A stretch of DNA of 64,000 bases from Isochrysis galbana (lineage: Eukaryota > Haptophyta > Isochrysidales > Isochrysidaceae). Below are positions 40,518 through 50,247 of the stretch, piece after piece. Made by a program: the position numbers and the translations under genes. Positions within the stretch are counted from its first letter, which is position 1. Every line of letters begins with the position of its first letter. The stretch spans positions 4,878,557-4,942,556 of the forward strand of contig CM030933.1 in the NCBI GenBank assembly GCA_018136815.1, written 5' to 3'. Under the pieces are notes generated by a model. The model saw only the letters and a list, made by a program, of their open reading frames with translations. It made no database searches and was not told where the DNA came from.

Positions 40518-41422
40518 CTCCTAATGGCTACTGGAACCCATAGGAAGCTTCTTTAGCCCTTCATTCACCCATTGTAGCTGGTGCCCTCCGCACCCCCATA
40601 GTGAGTGACCGGGCTAGGAGTAGTAGCAGGTAGCTAGTTGACTATGTCACATACTATGTCTTATTGACCATGTATGTAGTACGTAGTACTATGTTATTCA
40701 ATCAAAATTCTCAAAAAGTTTGAGTTGAGTTCGCGTTCGACATCTTTTACCACCTACGTGTACCTATCTTGCAAAAGAAGGAACCCCTTTCCTCCGGCGC
40801 GGACCACGGTTCCACAAACGAAAATGATATGCAACGACTAAACTAACTACTAGTACTAGTAAAACGATTCTTCATTCTAGATTCTATTCACATTTACATT
40901 TACTATTTCCTTGTCCATAACTTATATCCTTCCGCGACATTTACCCACTTCGGGTATGAACACGGGGGGTGGGACCAAATGAACGCTTCTCGCCTAGCAA
41001 GCGTTGTGATTGATGCTTTCGAGCCGCGCGCAATAGGCAATACCACCTTCCGCGTTTGTAGTTGTAGAATCGACAACGACAACGAGAGAATGAGTCTTGA
41101 GTCTTGCTTTCATCTACACTCGACACCCCTACTATGTTGAAAGGGTAGCAATCAATTTCAAAAAGTTTTGAGTTCACGGCTCAAACAAGGGCAGAGGTGC
41201 GCCGAATGATAAGGATAAGGAGGGTAAGGCCAATGGACAACTGAAGATTGAAGGCAACTTTGTCCGGAAGGCAACTGCATCTTGTCCCTGGTTAAGTGCG
41301 TATGTGCAAATCCGTCGCTTACTGTAGTTGGTGACTCTACTAAAGCTTCTGGATTTCCGATCTTCTCAGAATCACTACCACATGTGACCTTCCTCCACTC
41401 TGTACTTTCACCTCGGCCATTG
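40518..41422. other. AT-richer intergenic region, nothing recognised
   Basis: Lower GC than its surroundings. It contains one copy of the GAACGCTTCTCGCCTA word seen in the minisatellites at 9.3-10.2 kb. No gene was recognised. Confidence 0.4.
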
Positions 41423-42513
41423 TTATGCCATCGTTAGGCCTCCATCGACCGCAATGCTTTGTCCGGTCACGGCATCGGACGCACTTGATGCAAAAAAGAC
41501 GCACGCTCGTGCGAAATCACGGACTGATGTCGTGCGGCGAAGAGGCGTGCCCGCCGCAACAAAGTCGAAAACCTCGCGCGTAGTGAGGGCGGATGCATCT
41601 GTCGTGTCGAGAAGCCCGCCGGCAACAAGGTTGACTCGAACTCCCTGCACAAGCAAATGGCTGCAAGGTGAGTGAGTGCGTGCGAAATTGAATCTGGCCC
41701 ATCGCATCCTCAGGATGAGGCTTTGGTGGAGGGAATAGAATATTTACTGCTTCTTACTTTGGGGCCTAGCTCAGCGGCAAGGTTGCGAGTCAGTCCTACC
41801 ACAGCAGCCTTAGCCGCCTGATAGTCGTAGTAAGTCACAACTGGGTTGTAGACGAGGTTTGTGCCTGCCAGGCACGAATTTCATCCAAGGCATCGATGAG
41901 TGGGTCGCGCACGCGAATGTGTGCACAATTTCTGCCGTCTTCTTGCCAGGCCACCTTCAGTTCAACACAGGAGGCACAACGCACCAATCATCACAACTTT
42001 GCCATATCCTTGTGCTTCGAAGTGAGGGAGGACAGCCTGCACTGCGTTGATTGCGCCACGCACGGTGCCGTCCATCTGCTGCTGCATGTGAACCCATTCA
42101 AGCGTCTTGATCGAGGCGGGTGCGGCAGCGGGATTGAACTGATACGATGCAAGGGCATTGTTCACCAGCACGTGAACTGCACCAAACTCTTTCAATGCAG
42201 TTTCGACGAGCGCCTCCATATCGGATTTGCTCGTAACGTCACCGTACACTGCGATCGCGCGCCCCGAATGCGGCGATGTGTTGATTGCGGCCGCGATGGC
42301 CTCAGCCTTCTCTTTGCTGTGCAGGTAGTTTACAACGATGCTGGCGCCCTCCTCAGCAAACACTCTTGCGATCTCAGCCCCAACGCCCCTGCTGGCGCCA
42401 GTGACGATGACGACCTTGCCGTCAAGCTGGCCTTGCGCCATTTGGCTTGACGTGCCGCACTCCTGTGCCACCCCCCCCCACGCCAGCCCCAAAAGAAGCA
42501 GAGGCAGCCTCAT
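41423..42513 (-). CDS. short-chain dehydrogenase/reductase, signal peptide, three exons
   Basis: Exons 42513-41985, 41864-41758 and 41644-41423 give 285 residues; both introns are GT-AG and phases match. Residues 1-16 form a signal peptide ('MRLPLLLLGLAWGG'). The classical SDR fold follows: nucleotide-binding TGASRGVG at 38-45, 'GDVTSKSDMEALV', NNA in 'VHVLVNNALAS', the catalytic Tyr191-x3-Lys195 in YQAAK, and a C-terminal 'SDAVTGQSIAVDGGLT'. It resembles FabG-type 3-oxoacyl reductases and related SDRs. The entry to the secretory route could mean plastid import in an alga with complex plastids. The substrate is not determined. Confidence 0.9.
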
Positions 42514-42951
42514 CGCCGACAAAGGTGACAGCGGCAAAGTTGCCGACGGCCGAGAGAGAGCAACGGGAAGAGATCATTTAGTACTCTAGAGGGTTTTTGA
42601 GAAGGTTTCACTCCGGGGTTTCACTTGCTCGACTACCGAGTAAAGCTAGGTGAAACAAAATGGATATTTGGGTCCAAAAAAGTGGATATTTCCGCCAACC
42701 CCTAATCCCTGCCTGCATCACATACAGCCCTGCCGGTTTCCGTCGGCGCAGCGGCTTAGCCTCGTCGAGCGTCTGCGTAGCCCACCGCAGGCAGAAGTCA
42801 ACCTACGGTGTGGGGACCACACCGGGGGGGGGGGGGGGGCAAGGTGTCGTTCCGTCGTTCCGTCAATTGTGGGACATCAGTCGAATTGAGCTATCAAATG
42901 TCCATATATTATGATCTATTTTTGGCGACAGAGTCCAGCGCCCATTGAGAC
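42514..42951. other. intergenic with a G run
   Basis: 5' flank of the SDR gene. A run of 15 or more G lies at about 42824-42839. No gene was recognised. Confidence 0.4.
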
Positions 42952-43213
42952 ACCGTGCGTGCGCATAGCAGCTCCTTTCTCTGCGGTTTACACTCACATA
43001 TTATAAGAGAGATGTCTCATTGGAAGGGTGTGATGAGTTGCAATCACCCATGTGCACGCCGTGGATGCGCACGGCGCGATGTGCCTCGGTTCCCCCCGCG
43101 GGGGCGCCGTGCGTGCGCATAGCAGCTTGTTTCTCTGCGGTTTACAATTACATAAACACGCAGTATGAGAGGGATGTTTCGCGGGAAGGGTGTGATGAGT
43201 TGCAATCACCCAG
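42952..43213. repeat. tandem duplication, about 155-bp period
   Basis: Two diverged copies (42952-43050 and 43107-43213) share 'GCGTGCGCATAGCAGCT', 'TTTCTCTGCGGTTTACA' and 'GGTGTGATGAGTTGCAATCA'. The right copy adjoins the likely real part of the minus-strand ORF. Confidence 0.65.
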
Positions 43214-43641
43214 TGCATCCAGACATTGTTCGAGGCAGCGGCGGCAGCAATGGCGGTGGCGGAGTACATCATGCACTGATGCAGTCCCTTTCTGGAAGGG
43301 AGGTCGACATCATCGAGGTGCAAGTGTTGCAACCTCGTCACGTGGAGCTCCTCATCGACGGTAGCGTTTCCACCAATCGTCACTTCCTGGAAGGCCTTGA
43401 TAATCCAGTTTCGATCGAAGAAGTCCTTGAGATGAAGATCGGCCCACTGAGATTGGGCAGTTACCTCTGTGTCTGCAGACTCCAGCCGACTGCGAAGGTG
43501 TAAGTTGAGCAGCAGGAGAGAGAGGATGGTGGCACGATGAACCCGGTCAACAGCGTCGCGCAGCGCCTGCAGGTGATGAGGCAGTATGAGTTTTTCTGCA
43601 TTGCAAAACACAGCACGCGTGTCGCCAACTTGCTCAGACAT
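42994..43641 (-). CDS. unrecognised protein, 3' end uncertain
   Basis: An open frame of 215 residues from the ATG at 43641. Residues 1-130 look like real protein: 'EKLILPHHLQALRDAVDRVH', 'ATILSLLLLNLHLRSRLE', 'WADLHLKDFFDRNWIIKAFQ', 'TRLQHLHLDDVDLPSRKG'. The remaining 85 residues run into the tandem duplication and are probably not coding; a donor near 43220 (TGG|GTGATT) is possible. No family was recognised. Confidence 0.4.
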   Translation of the reverse strand: MSEQVGDTRAVFCNAEKLILPHHLQALRDAVDRVHRATILSLLLLNLHLRSRLESADTEVTAQSQWADLHLKDFFDRNWIIKAFQEVTIGGNATVDEELHVTRLQHLHLDDVDLPSRKGLHQCMMYSATAIAAAAASNNVWMHWVIATHHTLPAKHPSHTACLCNCKPQRNKLLCARTAPPRGEPRHIAPCASTACTWVIATHHTLPMRHLSYNM

Positions 43642-44133
43642 GTCACCCGCCTCTGATGTACATCTGACTACCGCAGCGGGAGGTGGTCTTCCGAGAGGGT
43701 CTTCTCGCTTTCAAACTGACACGGCGCCATTGACGCGAGCATGCACCCTAGTCGATGGCCGAGCGCGAGTGTGAGAAGGAGAGTGAGCGTCTGAGAGCAC
43801 CGTTCGTACCGGAAGGACAGCCTTCGAAATGCTTGCAGGCCGCGGCCCAATGGACGAGGTGCTCGGGAAGAGGAGAAGGGGTAGGGCGGTCAAACAGTGT
43901 TTTTTTATAAGGGGTGAAAAATGACCATCTCAGAATTGAGGATATTTGAGGATTTTTCACGGTAGAAAGTTCCCAATACGCCCAACTAGGAGCACATATC
44001 CGGGGTCCAATAGGGCCCGGACCCCCCCCCCCTTGGGCCCCCACAACAAAACATAATCAAAAAAAGACAGAAGACGCTAAAATCGCAACAGCTTGAAAAG
44101 CTCAACTTCAAGTCGAGACCGTGCGGGCTGCGT

Positions 44134-44900
44134 GCCCGTTTTCGACGATCCATCCGAATGGGGGACCCCGCCAGATACCAAATACACAGGTCCCACCCGC
44201 ATGGTCACGCCAATCGGACAGGCCGCGCCCCGATACCTCGTCGAAATCTATCATCCGCCGAGCCCATTGAACGTTGAGCCGTCGCCGAGGGAGGCCCGGA
44301 GAGCCCAACTTCGAACCGATGGCGGGCGCGCGGCCTGCCCGTTTTCGACGATCCATCCAAATGGGGGGGCCCGTGAGATACCAAATGCACAGGTCCCACC
44401 CGCATGGTCACACCAATCGCGTGGGCCGCGCGCCGAAATCTCGTGGAAATCAGCCATCCGTGGAGCCCATTCGACGTTTGACGTCTCCGAGCGAGGCCGG
44501 GAGAGCCCAACTTCGAAGCGATGGCGGGCGCGCGGCCTGCCCGTTTTCGACGATCCATCCAGATGGACGACCCCACCAGATACCAAATGCACAGGTCCCA
44601 CCCGCATGGTCACACCAATCGCGTGGGCCGCGCGCCGAAATCTCGTGGAAATCAGCCATCCGTGGAGCCCATTCAACGTTTGACGTCTCCGAGCGAGGCC
44701 GGGAGAGCCCGACTTCGAAGCGAAAGCGGGCGCGCTGCGTGCCCGATTTCGACAATCCATCCAGATGGGGGGGGGGCGTCAGACACTAAATATACAGGGA
44801 CCACCCACACAGCCACGCCAATCGTGCAGGCCGCGCGCCGAATCCTCGTCGCAGTCAGCCATCTGCAGATCCCTTTGAATGTTGACGTCTGACGTAGCCG
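44134..44900 (+). repeat. 202-bp tandem satellite, about 3.8 units
   Basis: Units start at 44134, 44337, 44539 and 44741 (spacing 203, 202 and 202), each with 'TTTCGACGATCCATCC' (ATTTCGACAATCCATCC in the last), 'CCCACCCGCATGGTCAC' and a GCCGCGCGCCGAA-type word. The last unit is shorter and more diverged. The period is not a multiple of three, so the long open frames across it are not conserved coding. Confidence 0.9.
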
Positions 44901-45175
44901 AGGGAGCGCCGCCGCCGCCGCCGCCCCCACTTACTGGCCCGTCGCCGCCGCCGCTTTTGCCGATGTATACTTAATTCTGACTGGCGGACTGCCAGCGGCT
45001 CTCTGTCTCAGCTGCCCACCGGAGGTTGACTGACGCCGCGTCGGCTCCACGGTCTACAGCTCTACTTGACTTCTACGTCAAGTATTGCGAAGACCTTGGT
45101 GTGCTTCTCCGCTTCTCGAGCTCCGCGTGCCCGGACTGCTTTCGTTGCGCCGTCGCGCGTCATCAACAGTATAAA

Positions 45176-45880
45176 TTAATTTTCAATGCCACCTGCCAAG
45201 GCCACCACCCAGCGGCAGACAATGATTTCTGCTCTGGGTGGTGGGTTCCCGCGAGATGCACTATGAGGCGCTCTGGCAGGATCTTGGGCTTTCCTGCCCG
45301 CCGCAGCGTAGAGCGCCTCGACGAGGCCCGTCCTGAGGCCACCCACGGGTCTCGCCTCATCGATCAATGCCGGATCTGGCACTGTCAGAGAGAGGATGGC
45401 CGCGTAGGCAGCCTCAACGCAGAGGCTCGTCAGCCACGCGTGGACGGACGCGTCGGTGAGCTGGTCCTGGTTCTCGATGCCGAGTTCGAGTAAGCGCGAA
45501 TCCTGCGAGGGGCGGGTCGGGATGGTCGGGGCGGGGTCTGTGGTAGCCAGGGTAGCCGCGTGCGCGCGCTGTGAGGAGCTGGGTGGGCTGCGCGGGCAAT
45601 GATGCCAGAGGGTCAGGGGGTGGTCGGACTGTCGGCAGCCCGACACGGCGCTGCATCGGGCGGGAATCAAATGCCGAATGTAGCTTAGATATAAAGGAAC
45701 CGATCCCCCCGCGGGCGCGAGCGCCAATTCTTTACGGGTAGAGCGTGAGTGCGCGTGACGGAGGGGGGGAGAGGGGGGGCGGATCGCACCATTTCTTGGC
45801 GAAGATTTTCGTAGCGTCAGGTAGCCCCCCCCGGGAGGTTTTTTATTGGGCATCGCGCCACGGTCAAAAAAGCAGCCCAA
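45176..45880 (-). other. unassigned ORF inside the TA-flanked element
   Basis: A 234-residue frame. Its first half is Pro/Ser-rich, but residues about 130-190 ('LELGIENQDQLTDASVHAWL', 'SLCVEAAYAAILSL', 'EARPVGGLRTGLVEALYAA') look like a real helical protein. It could be an exon carried in the element or part of a host gene. No family was recognised. Confidence 0.3.
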
Positions 45881-45927
45881 TCCATACTAGTAGCTAGTAG
45901 TTAAAAAGCCCCTGTTTGACCGCCCTA

Positions 45928-46433
45928 GAAGGGGGGGGGGCGCGGGGAAGAGGAGAAGGGGGGGGGGGCGCCCCGCGCCGCAGGGGGGGAAGAGGAGTTG
46001 GGAGTCCCAACCATAATCCTCCCTTCCCCGCACACCGCCTCGCACACTTCACCACTCACCACCGGGCTAGTGTGAATTTCCGGAAGCTTCCGCGAAAGTT
46101 CGCGGAAGGCACATCGTTCTCGACGGACTGGAAGCCAAAGGTGCGACTCGAGCTGGAGCAGCATACCCCCCCCCCCCTCACGCCCTCTGCGCGTGGGGCG
46201 ACGTGCGATGGCTGCACTAGACAAGCACAATGTACACGTTCACTTCCGTCGCGAAGCTTGCCGCCCCAGTGCCTTCTCATCGCCCAGCGCCTTGCGCTTG
46301 TACCCTCCTTATGGTCGCACCGTTTCTTGTACCTCGCTGTTCTGGTGCATCTTGCTGTCTTGCTTGTGCGTGCTTATCTGACGCGCTTGTGCCCTCGCCC
46401 TTCCCGATGCAGCTAATCCTTAGCTATTGAATC
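45928..46433. other. 5' flank of the light-harvesting gene
   Basis: Starts with long G runs. An ATG frame at 46230-46430 begins MYTFTSVAKLAAP and could hold an upstream exon for the light-harvesting protein, but no clean splice was found. Confidence 0.4.
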
Positions 46434-47123
46434 ATGCTTTCATTTACCACTACTCCAATTTCTTTCGTTGGACCAGCCACTGGTTTCGCGTCCACTCGTG
46501 CAACGCATGTGATTTTCATGTCAGAGGATGTCCCGCCTGTTTTCTCCAAGGTCGAGGAGCAAGTGCCGCTCCCTCCGCCACCCGAGTTCAACCCCAGCAC
46601 TTTTGCGCAAAGCCTACCCGGCATCAGCGCGCCACTCGGCTTCTTCGATCCGGCTGGCTTCTGTGACGGTACCAACAAGGAGGGCGCGGCATCGGAGGGC
46701 AAAATTCGCTTTTACCGTGAGGTTGAGGTCAAGCACGGCCGCATCGCCATGCTTGCGGCGTTGGGATTCCCATTGGCGGAACAGTTTCATCCGCTCTTCG
46801 GTGGTAACATCGATGTGCCGTCTTACATCGCCTTCCAACAAACACCGCTCCAAACCTTTTGGCCTGCGGTCGTGTTTAGCATCGCTGTGATTGAGGTGTT
46901 TTCTATTTTCCCAGCCTTCGAGAACCCCAACGTCGAGGGGTGGGCTATTAAGTCTTCACACGTTGCCGGCGATTACGGATTCGATCCACTTGGACTCAAG
47001 CCGACGGAACCGGCTGCACTTGCGGAAATGCAAACCAAGGAGATCAACAATGGCCGCTTGGCAATGATTGCTATTGCCGGTATGGTGATGCAAGAGCTCG
47101 TTACAGGGCAAAAGCTCTTTTAA
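46434..47123 (+). CDS. fucoxanthin-chlorophyll a/c-type light-harvesting protein
   Basis: A 229-residue ORF from the ATG at 46434. Helix 1 carries 'REVEVKHGRIAMLAALGFPL' (97-113) and helix 3 'KEINNGRLAMIAIAGM' (202-217), the paired chlorophyll-binding Glu/Arg motifs of the LHC superfamily. 'LGFFDPAGFCDG' before helix 1 and 'GDYGFDPLGL' before helix 3 are typical of red-lineage antenna proteins. A hydrophobic second helix lies at about 140-160. It binds chlorophylls and a carotenoid in the thylakoid membrane. The N-terminus ('ATGFASTRA') resembles the cleavage zone of a bipartite plastid presequence, but the part before it is short, so an upstream exon may be missing. Confidence 0.92.
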   Translation: MLSFTTTPISFVGPATGFASTRATHVIFMSEDVPPVFSKVEEQVPLPPPPEFNPSTFAQSLPGISAPLGFFDPAGFCDGTNKEGAASEGKIRFYREVEVKHGRIAMLAALGFPLAEQFHPLFGGNIDVPSYIAFQQTPLQTFWPAVVFSIAVIEVFSIFPAFENPNVEGWAIKSSHVAGDYGFDPLGLKPTEPAALAEMQTKEINNGRLAMIAIAGMVMQELVTGQKLF

Positions 47124-47500
47124 GACAGCCGAGCCTCTGAGTTGGCAACGTATCGGTTCCCATTCGGAAGTATGAGCGCGCGCCTCGTCTAGTCGAGTTG
47201 GGGTCTTCCGACTGTCTCTCGTCACTCTCTCTCGTGAAGCTTCGCGCTAAAAGACTAGCAGGAGTGCGAGGCAACGGTCTTGCGCATAGCTTGTAGTTTG
47301 ACAAGCAAGTACTTGCTCAAAGCTAGCGCACCGTATAGCATTCAAGTGCATGATGCGTTGAATCGTGCACCATACTCAATAAGTTCTCATACTAAGGGTC
47401 AATGAGGATGCGCCGCGCGGGGCGGTCAAACAGCTATTTTGTTGTCTATGGGTGAACAAAAGCAAAAGCAAAATAAATCCTAAGAAGACTACCACTACCT
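47124..47500. other. 3' flank with a GGGCGGTCAAACAG motif
   Basis: No gene. At 47420-47433 the terminal motif of the 43.9-kb element recurs, followed by a GGGTGAAC word. It is not bordered by TA here. Confidence 0.45.
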
Positions 47501-47504
47501 GCAA

Positions 47505-47810
47505 GGCGGAGTAAAAAAAATCTTAAAAACTAGCCGTTATGTGCACGGCGTGAGGCAGAGTGCAGAGTGCTTTTGCTGCTCCTAACTACCCTCCCTATCT
47601 AACCACTTCCCCTTTCCCCTCCCCCCGCTGAGAGGGTGCAACCTCAGGTTTGGTTGTTTTTTTGGCAACTACCCCCACGTGGACGGTAAAAAAAAATCTT
47701 CTTAAAATTCCCCGCTACGTTTGCGGCGTGAGGCAGTGTGCTAGTGTACCTCCCTACTACCCGACCTTAACCCCTAACAACCCCCTTCCCCTTTCCCAGT
47801 TCCCTCATTT
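47505..47810 (+). repeat. tandem duplication, about 180-bp period
   Basis: Two diverged copies (about 47505-47640 and 47685-47810) share an A-run and TCTTAAAA block, 'GCGGCGTGAGGCAG' or its variant, and C/T-rich ends. Non-coding. Confidence 0.55.
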
Positions 47811-48868
47811 TCGGAGAAGCTGGTTCCAGGGAGGCCGCGCGCGCTGCTTCGGCCGGGAGTTGGAGAGAAGGGGGCGAGAGACTGTGGTTCGTCCTTTGTG
47901 TCGGTGTTGGCTCAGGTTATCCTCCCTTAAATCTCTTAGGCTCCGCTTTAATAACCGCTGTGCTTCCGACTAAGAGGTTAAGCTACTTTAGGTGATGTGT
48001 CGTAGGTTCAGACCTTTTGCCGCTTGCAAGAGGTCCTCCGACGTTCCTAGGTTGAAATCCTTGTCCACCGTGTACAACGGGCTTACCATTTTCTTAATAT
48101 GTTTGTTGCTCGGGGCGTGCAACCCCATACTCTCTCGTTGTTTTTTTAGCCTCTGAAAGAAACCGACTTTCGCCGTTGCTAGCGGGTGGTATCTCGTAAG
48201 TATCGAGTATCGCTCTTAAAATCGACTTAACGGACCTGCCGTCCGCGTTGCCATACTGGATGTTGTAGAAGTCGGTTAGTATGTACCTCCACGCCAGGAT
48301 ACCTAAGTAGCCTGAGGAGGGGTGCGGCCTATCCACCTGATAACAGAAAAGACGTTGGGCTGTTTCGGATCCCGGCCTAAGGCTAATCCCCAGAAGTCGC
48401 GAGCTTGGGCGGTCTTTCTCTCCCTCCCTCCTACCCATCCACTCCGTCAGCCAAACGGAACAGTGCCACGTGAGGGTATGAAGGGGGGGGGGGGCATTGC
48501 TCTAGGTGCTGCTTCCGCTCGCCCGGCGCTGCCCTCGCTCAGCCCAGCCACTGTCCCTCCCGGTCAGGAGACGTTGGCGCGCCTCTCCGCCCGCCTATGT
48601 GGACGCATCTCCTCCCGCCTATGGGACGCCTGCGCGCCTTCGTACGGTGGGGTGGGGTGCAACCACCTGCTTTGGTTTGGCTGAAGAGGAGCGAGGGCGC
48701 GGTGAAAGGGCAGGACCGGCTGCGATGTCCCCTTTTCTGCGGTCAAATCGCATTGCTGCACGTTTGTACTGTAATAAGGGGGTCCTTTAAGTAGAACTTA
48801 TACCGTCCACATGGGGGGCACTTGCGAAAAAAACAACCAAACCTGAGGTTGCACCCTCTTCCCTGGTC
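47633..48868. repeat. inverted repeats enclosing a LINE ORF2 fragment
   Basis: The left arm (47633-47690) and right arm (48806-48868) are complementary over about 55 bases with a few mismatches. Shared words are 'AGAGGGTGCAACCTCAGG' and 'TTTGGTTGTTTTTTT'. About 1.1 kb lies between, containing the ORF2 fragment at 48094-48438. Confidence 0.65.
48094..48438 (-). pseudogene. LINE ORF2 C-terminal fragment
   Basis: A minus-strand frame containing 'GILAWRYILTDFYNIQYGN' and 'SVKSILRAILDTYEIPPA', matching the order and spacing of 'IIAWRYIIGDFYKVE' at 26470-26520. Only the far C-terminal region is present. Confidence 0.6.
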
Positions 48869-49100
48869 GCCAGGCAGACAGATGCCTCTGGGCGGCTCCC
48901 ATGGCCAGCGAGGAGCGAGGCAAGCGTGGGAGAGGCGGGGGGGCCAGGGGCTGAGCCCCAGCCCCAGCCTCCACTGCCCCCTGAGCTGCCCTTGCTGGCC
49001 CTCTGGGAGCTCCCAAAGGCCCTCTGAGAGCAGGCCGTGGCGCGCCGCATGGCGACGCGCCGCAGGGACACGGGTGGAGGAGAACGGAGAGAGGGAGAGG
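48868..49100 (+). mobile_element. LINE 5' leader fragment
   Basis: Nearly the same sequence as 15425-15625, including 'CCCCTGAGCTGCCCTTGCTG' and 'GGCGCGCCGCATGGCGACGC'. Hairpin A is missing and hairpin B does not follow; it begins right at the inverted repeat arm. Confidence 0.75.
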
Positions 49101-49349
49101 GAGAGGGGGGGGTTTGCACCCCCCCCGATGGAGTGCGGAGTGCGGTAAGAAATGGGACCCGTTTGCGTAAGCAAACGGGCGGAGAGGGGCGGCCGGCGAC
49201 AGGTGGGAGATGAGGAGGGAGAGGCTCAAGGCGCCTACGAGAACCCTTGTGGCAGGTATCTCGAGGCGCAGTCTTTTATTCCTCGAGGACCGCTCGCGGC
49301 GAGAGCTGTAAGGGCCGTTCCGCTTCATGGACGAGAGGACCCTCCCCGC

Positions 49350-49595
49350 CCCCCCGGTGTTTTTCCCCGGTGAGTCGCCCGACGTAGGTCGGTCCGCCTC
49401 ACTGGGTTTTCCCCCATTGTAACTTGTGGGGAGTTATAATGGGAGCCGGGGGTTTGCGAGGGGGGAGATTTGTAGGGATGCATATATGAGTATGTGTCTG
49501 TGCCATCACTTCAAGGTGTGCGGGCAAGTACGCTGAGGGGTGTCGTGATAGTACCGGGCTAGTGGCAGTAGTGGTACTAACGCTCAGTTGTTTTA
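49350..49595 (+). mobile_element. LINE-like 3' tail repeat, copy 3
   Basis: Third copy of the tail at 19201 and 20087, with 'GTGAGTCGCCCGACG', 'TTGTAACTTGTGGGGAGTTA' and the end 'CCGGGCTAGTGGCAGTAGTG' followed by GTACTAACGCTCAGTT. Confidence 0.65.
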
Positions 49596-49951
49596 AAAAA
49601 TAGCGGCTAGATTTTAAGATTTGTTTTAGTTCATAGCCCATCAAAATACAAACCAGGGCAAGAGAAGAGACTGAGGCATGCTTATCGTTGTTGTCCTTTC
49701 CAATTTCGGGGAGGCACATGGTATAGTAACGTTTATGTACGTTTTCGAGCTTCGTGTGTAAGTAGCATCGACATGCTTGACATGCCTGAGACACTGACAT
49801 CGCGCGGTGTGGCACACTTCACTAGGGGCGCATGAAGGTCGGGGGAGTAGGTCAAGATCTCTCTTCATGGTATGACCGTGGGTGGGCTTTTTCAAGTTGC
49901 CCGAAGCCCGCTTCACTACACACTTCGCTGCCTGACCGAGCAACCAAATAG

Positions 49952-50131
49952 ATGGACGACTTCATCGAGTTGTACGTCACATCGCTGCTCTCTCCTGTTT
50001 GTCTCAACTTCTATTGGCATCTGGTCAGAAACGAAATGCCCTCGGATCAATCGCTCTCAGAACGTAATTTCAAGAAGCTGAGTATCAGAGCCTTGTACAA
50101 ACTGGGAATACTGTGCGACGAAGTCACGTAG
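49952..50131 (+). CDS. small ORF, unrecognised
   Basis: A 59-residue frame from the ATG at 49952 (MDDFIELYVTSLLSPVCLNF to 'LYKLGILCDEVT'). Composition is protein-like and the surrounding DNA is less repetitive, but there is no family match, and it could be an exon or chance. The rest of 49600-50247 shows nothing. Confidence 0.25.
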   Translation: MDDFIELYVTSLLSPVCLNFYWHLVRNEMPSDQSLSERNFKKLSIRALYKLGILCDEVT

Positions 50132-50247
50132 GCTCCACATGCACTCATATTGTGGCCATATACCATCCAGATCCAACTGTTATGGAGAAACTGAGTAGTG
50201 TGTCGAACAGGAAGGGCATCCAAGACCCTTCTTAGGCTGTCGGGTCC

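Larger units (their letters stand above)
43884..45925. mobile_element. TA-flanked inverted-repeat element carrying a satellite
   Basis: Both ends carry GGGCGGTCAAACAG in inverted orientation (43884-43897 and 45912-45925), each directly bordered by TA (43882-43883 and 45926-45927), as expected of a Tc1/mariner-type insertion. The interior has a four-unit 202-bp satellite and an unassigned minus-strand ORF, with no recognisable transposase, so it would be non-autonomous. An 18-base purine motif (near 43864 and 45943) occurs outside both ends. Confidence 0.6.

Noticed and set aside
44093-44789. Long overlapping ORFs across 44.1-44.9 kb
   Set aside because: They are created by the 202-bp satellite, whose period is not a multiple of three, so no frame is conserved between units.
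47941-48070. Possible tRNA-like GGTTCA motif
   Set aside because: No cloverleaf with paired acceptor and anticodon stems could be drawn around it.
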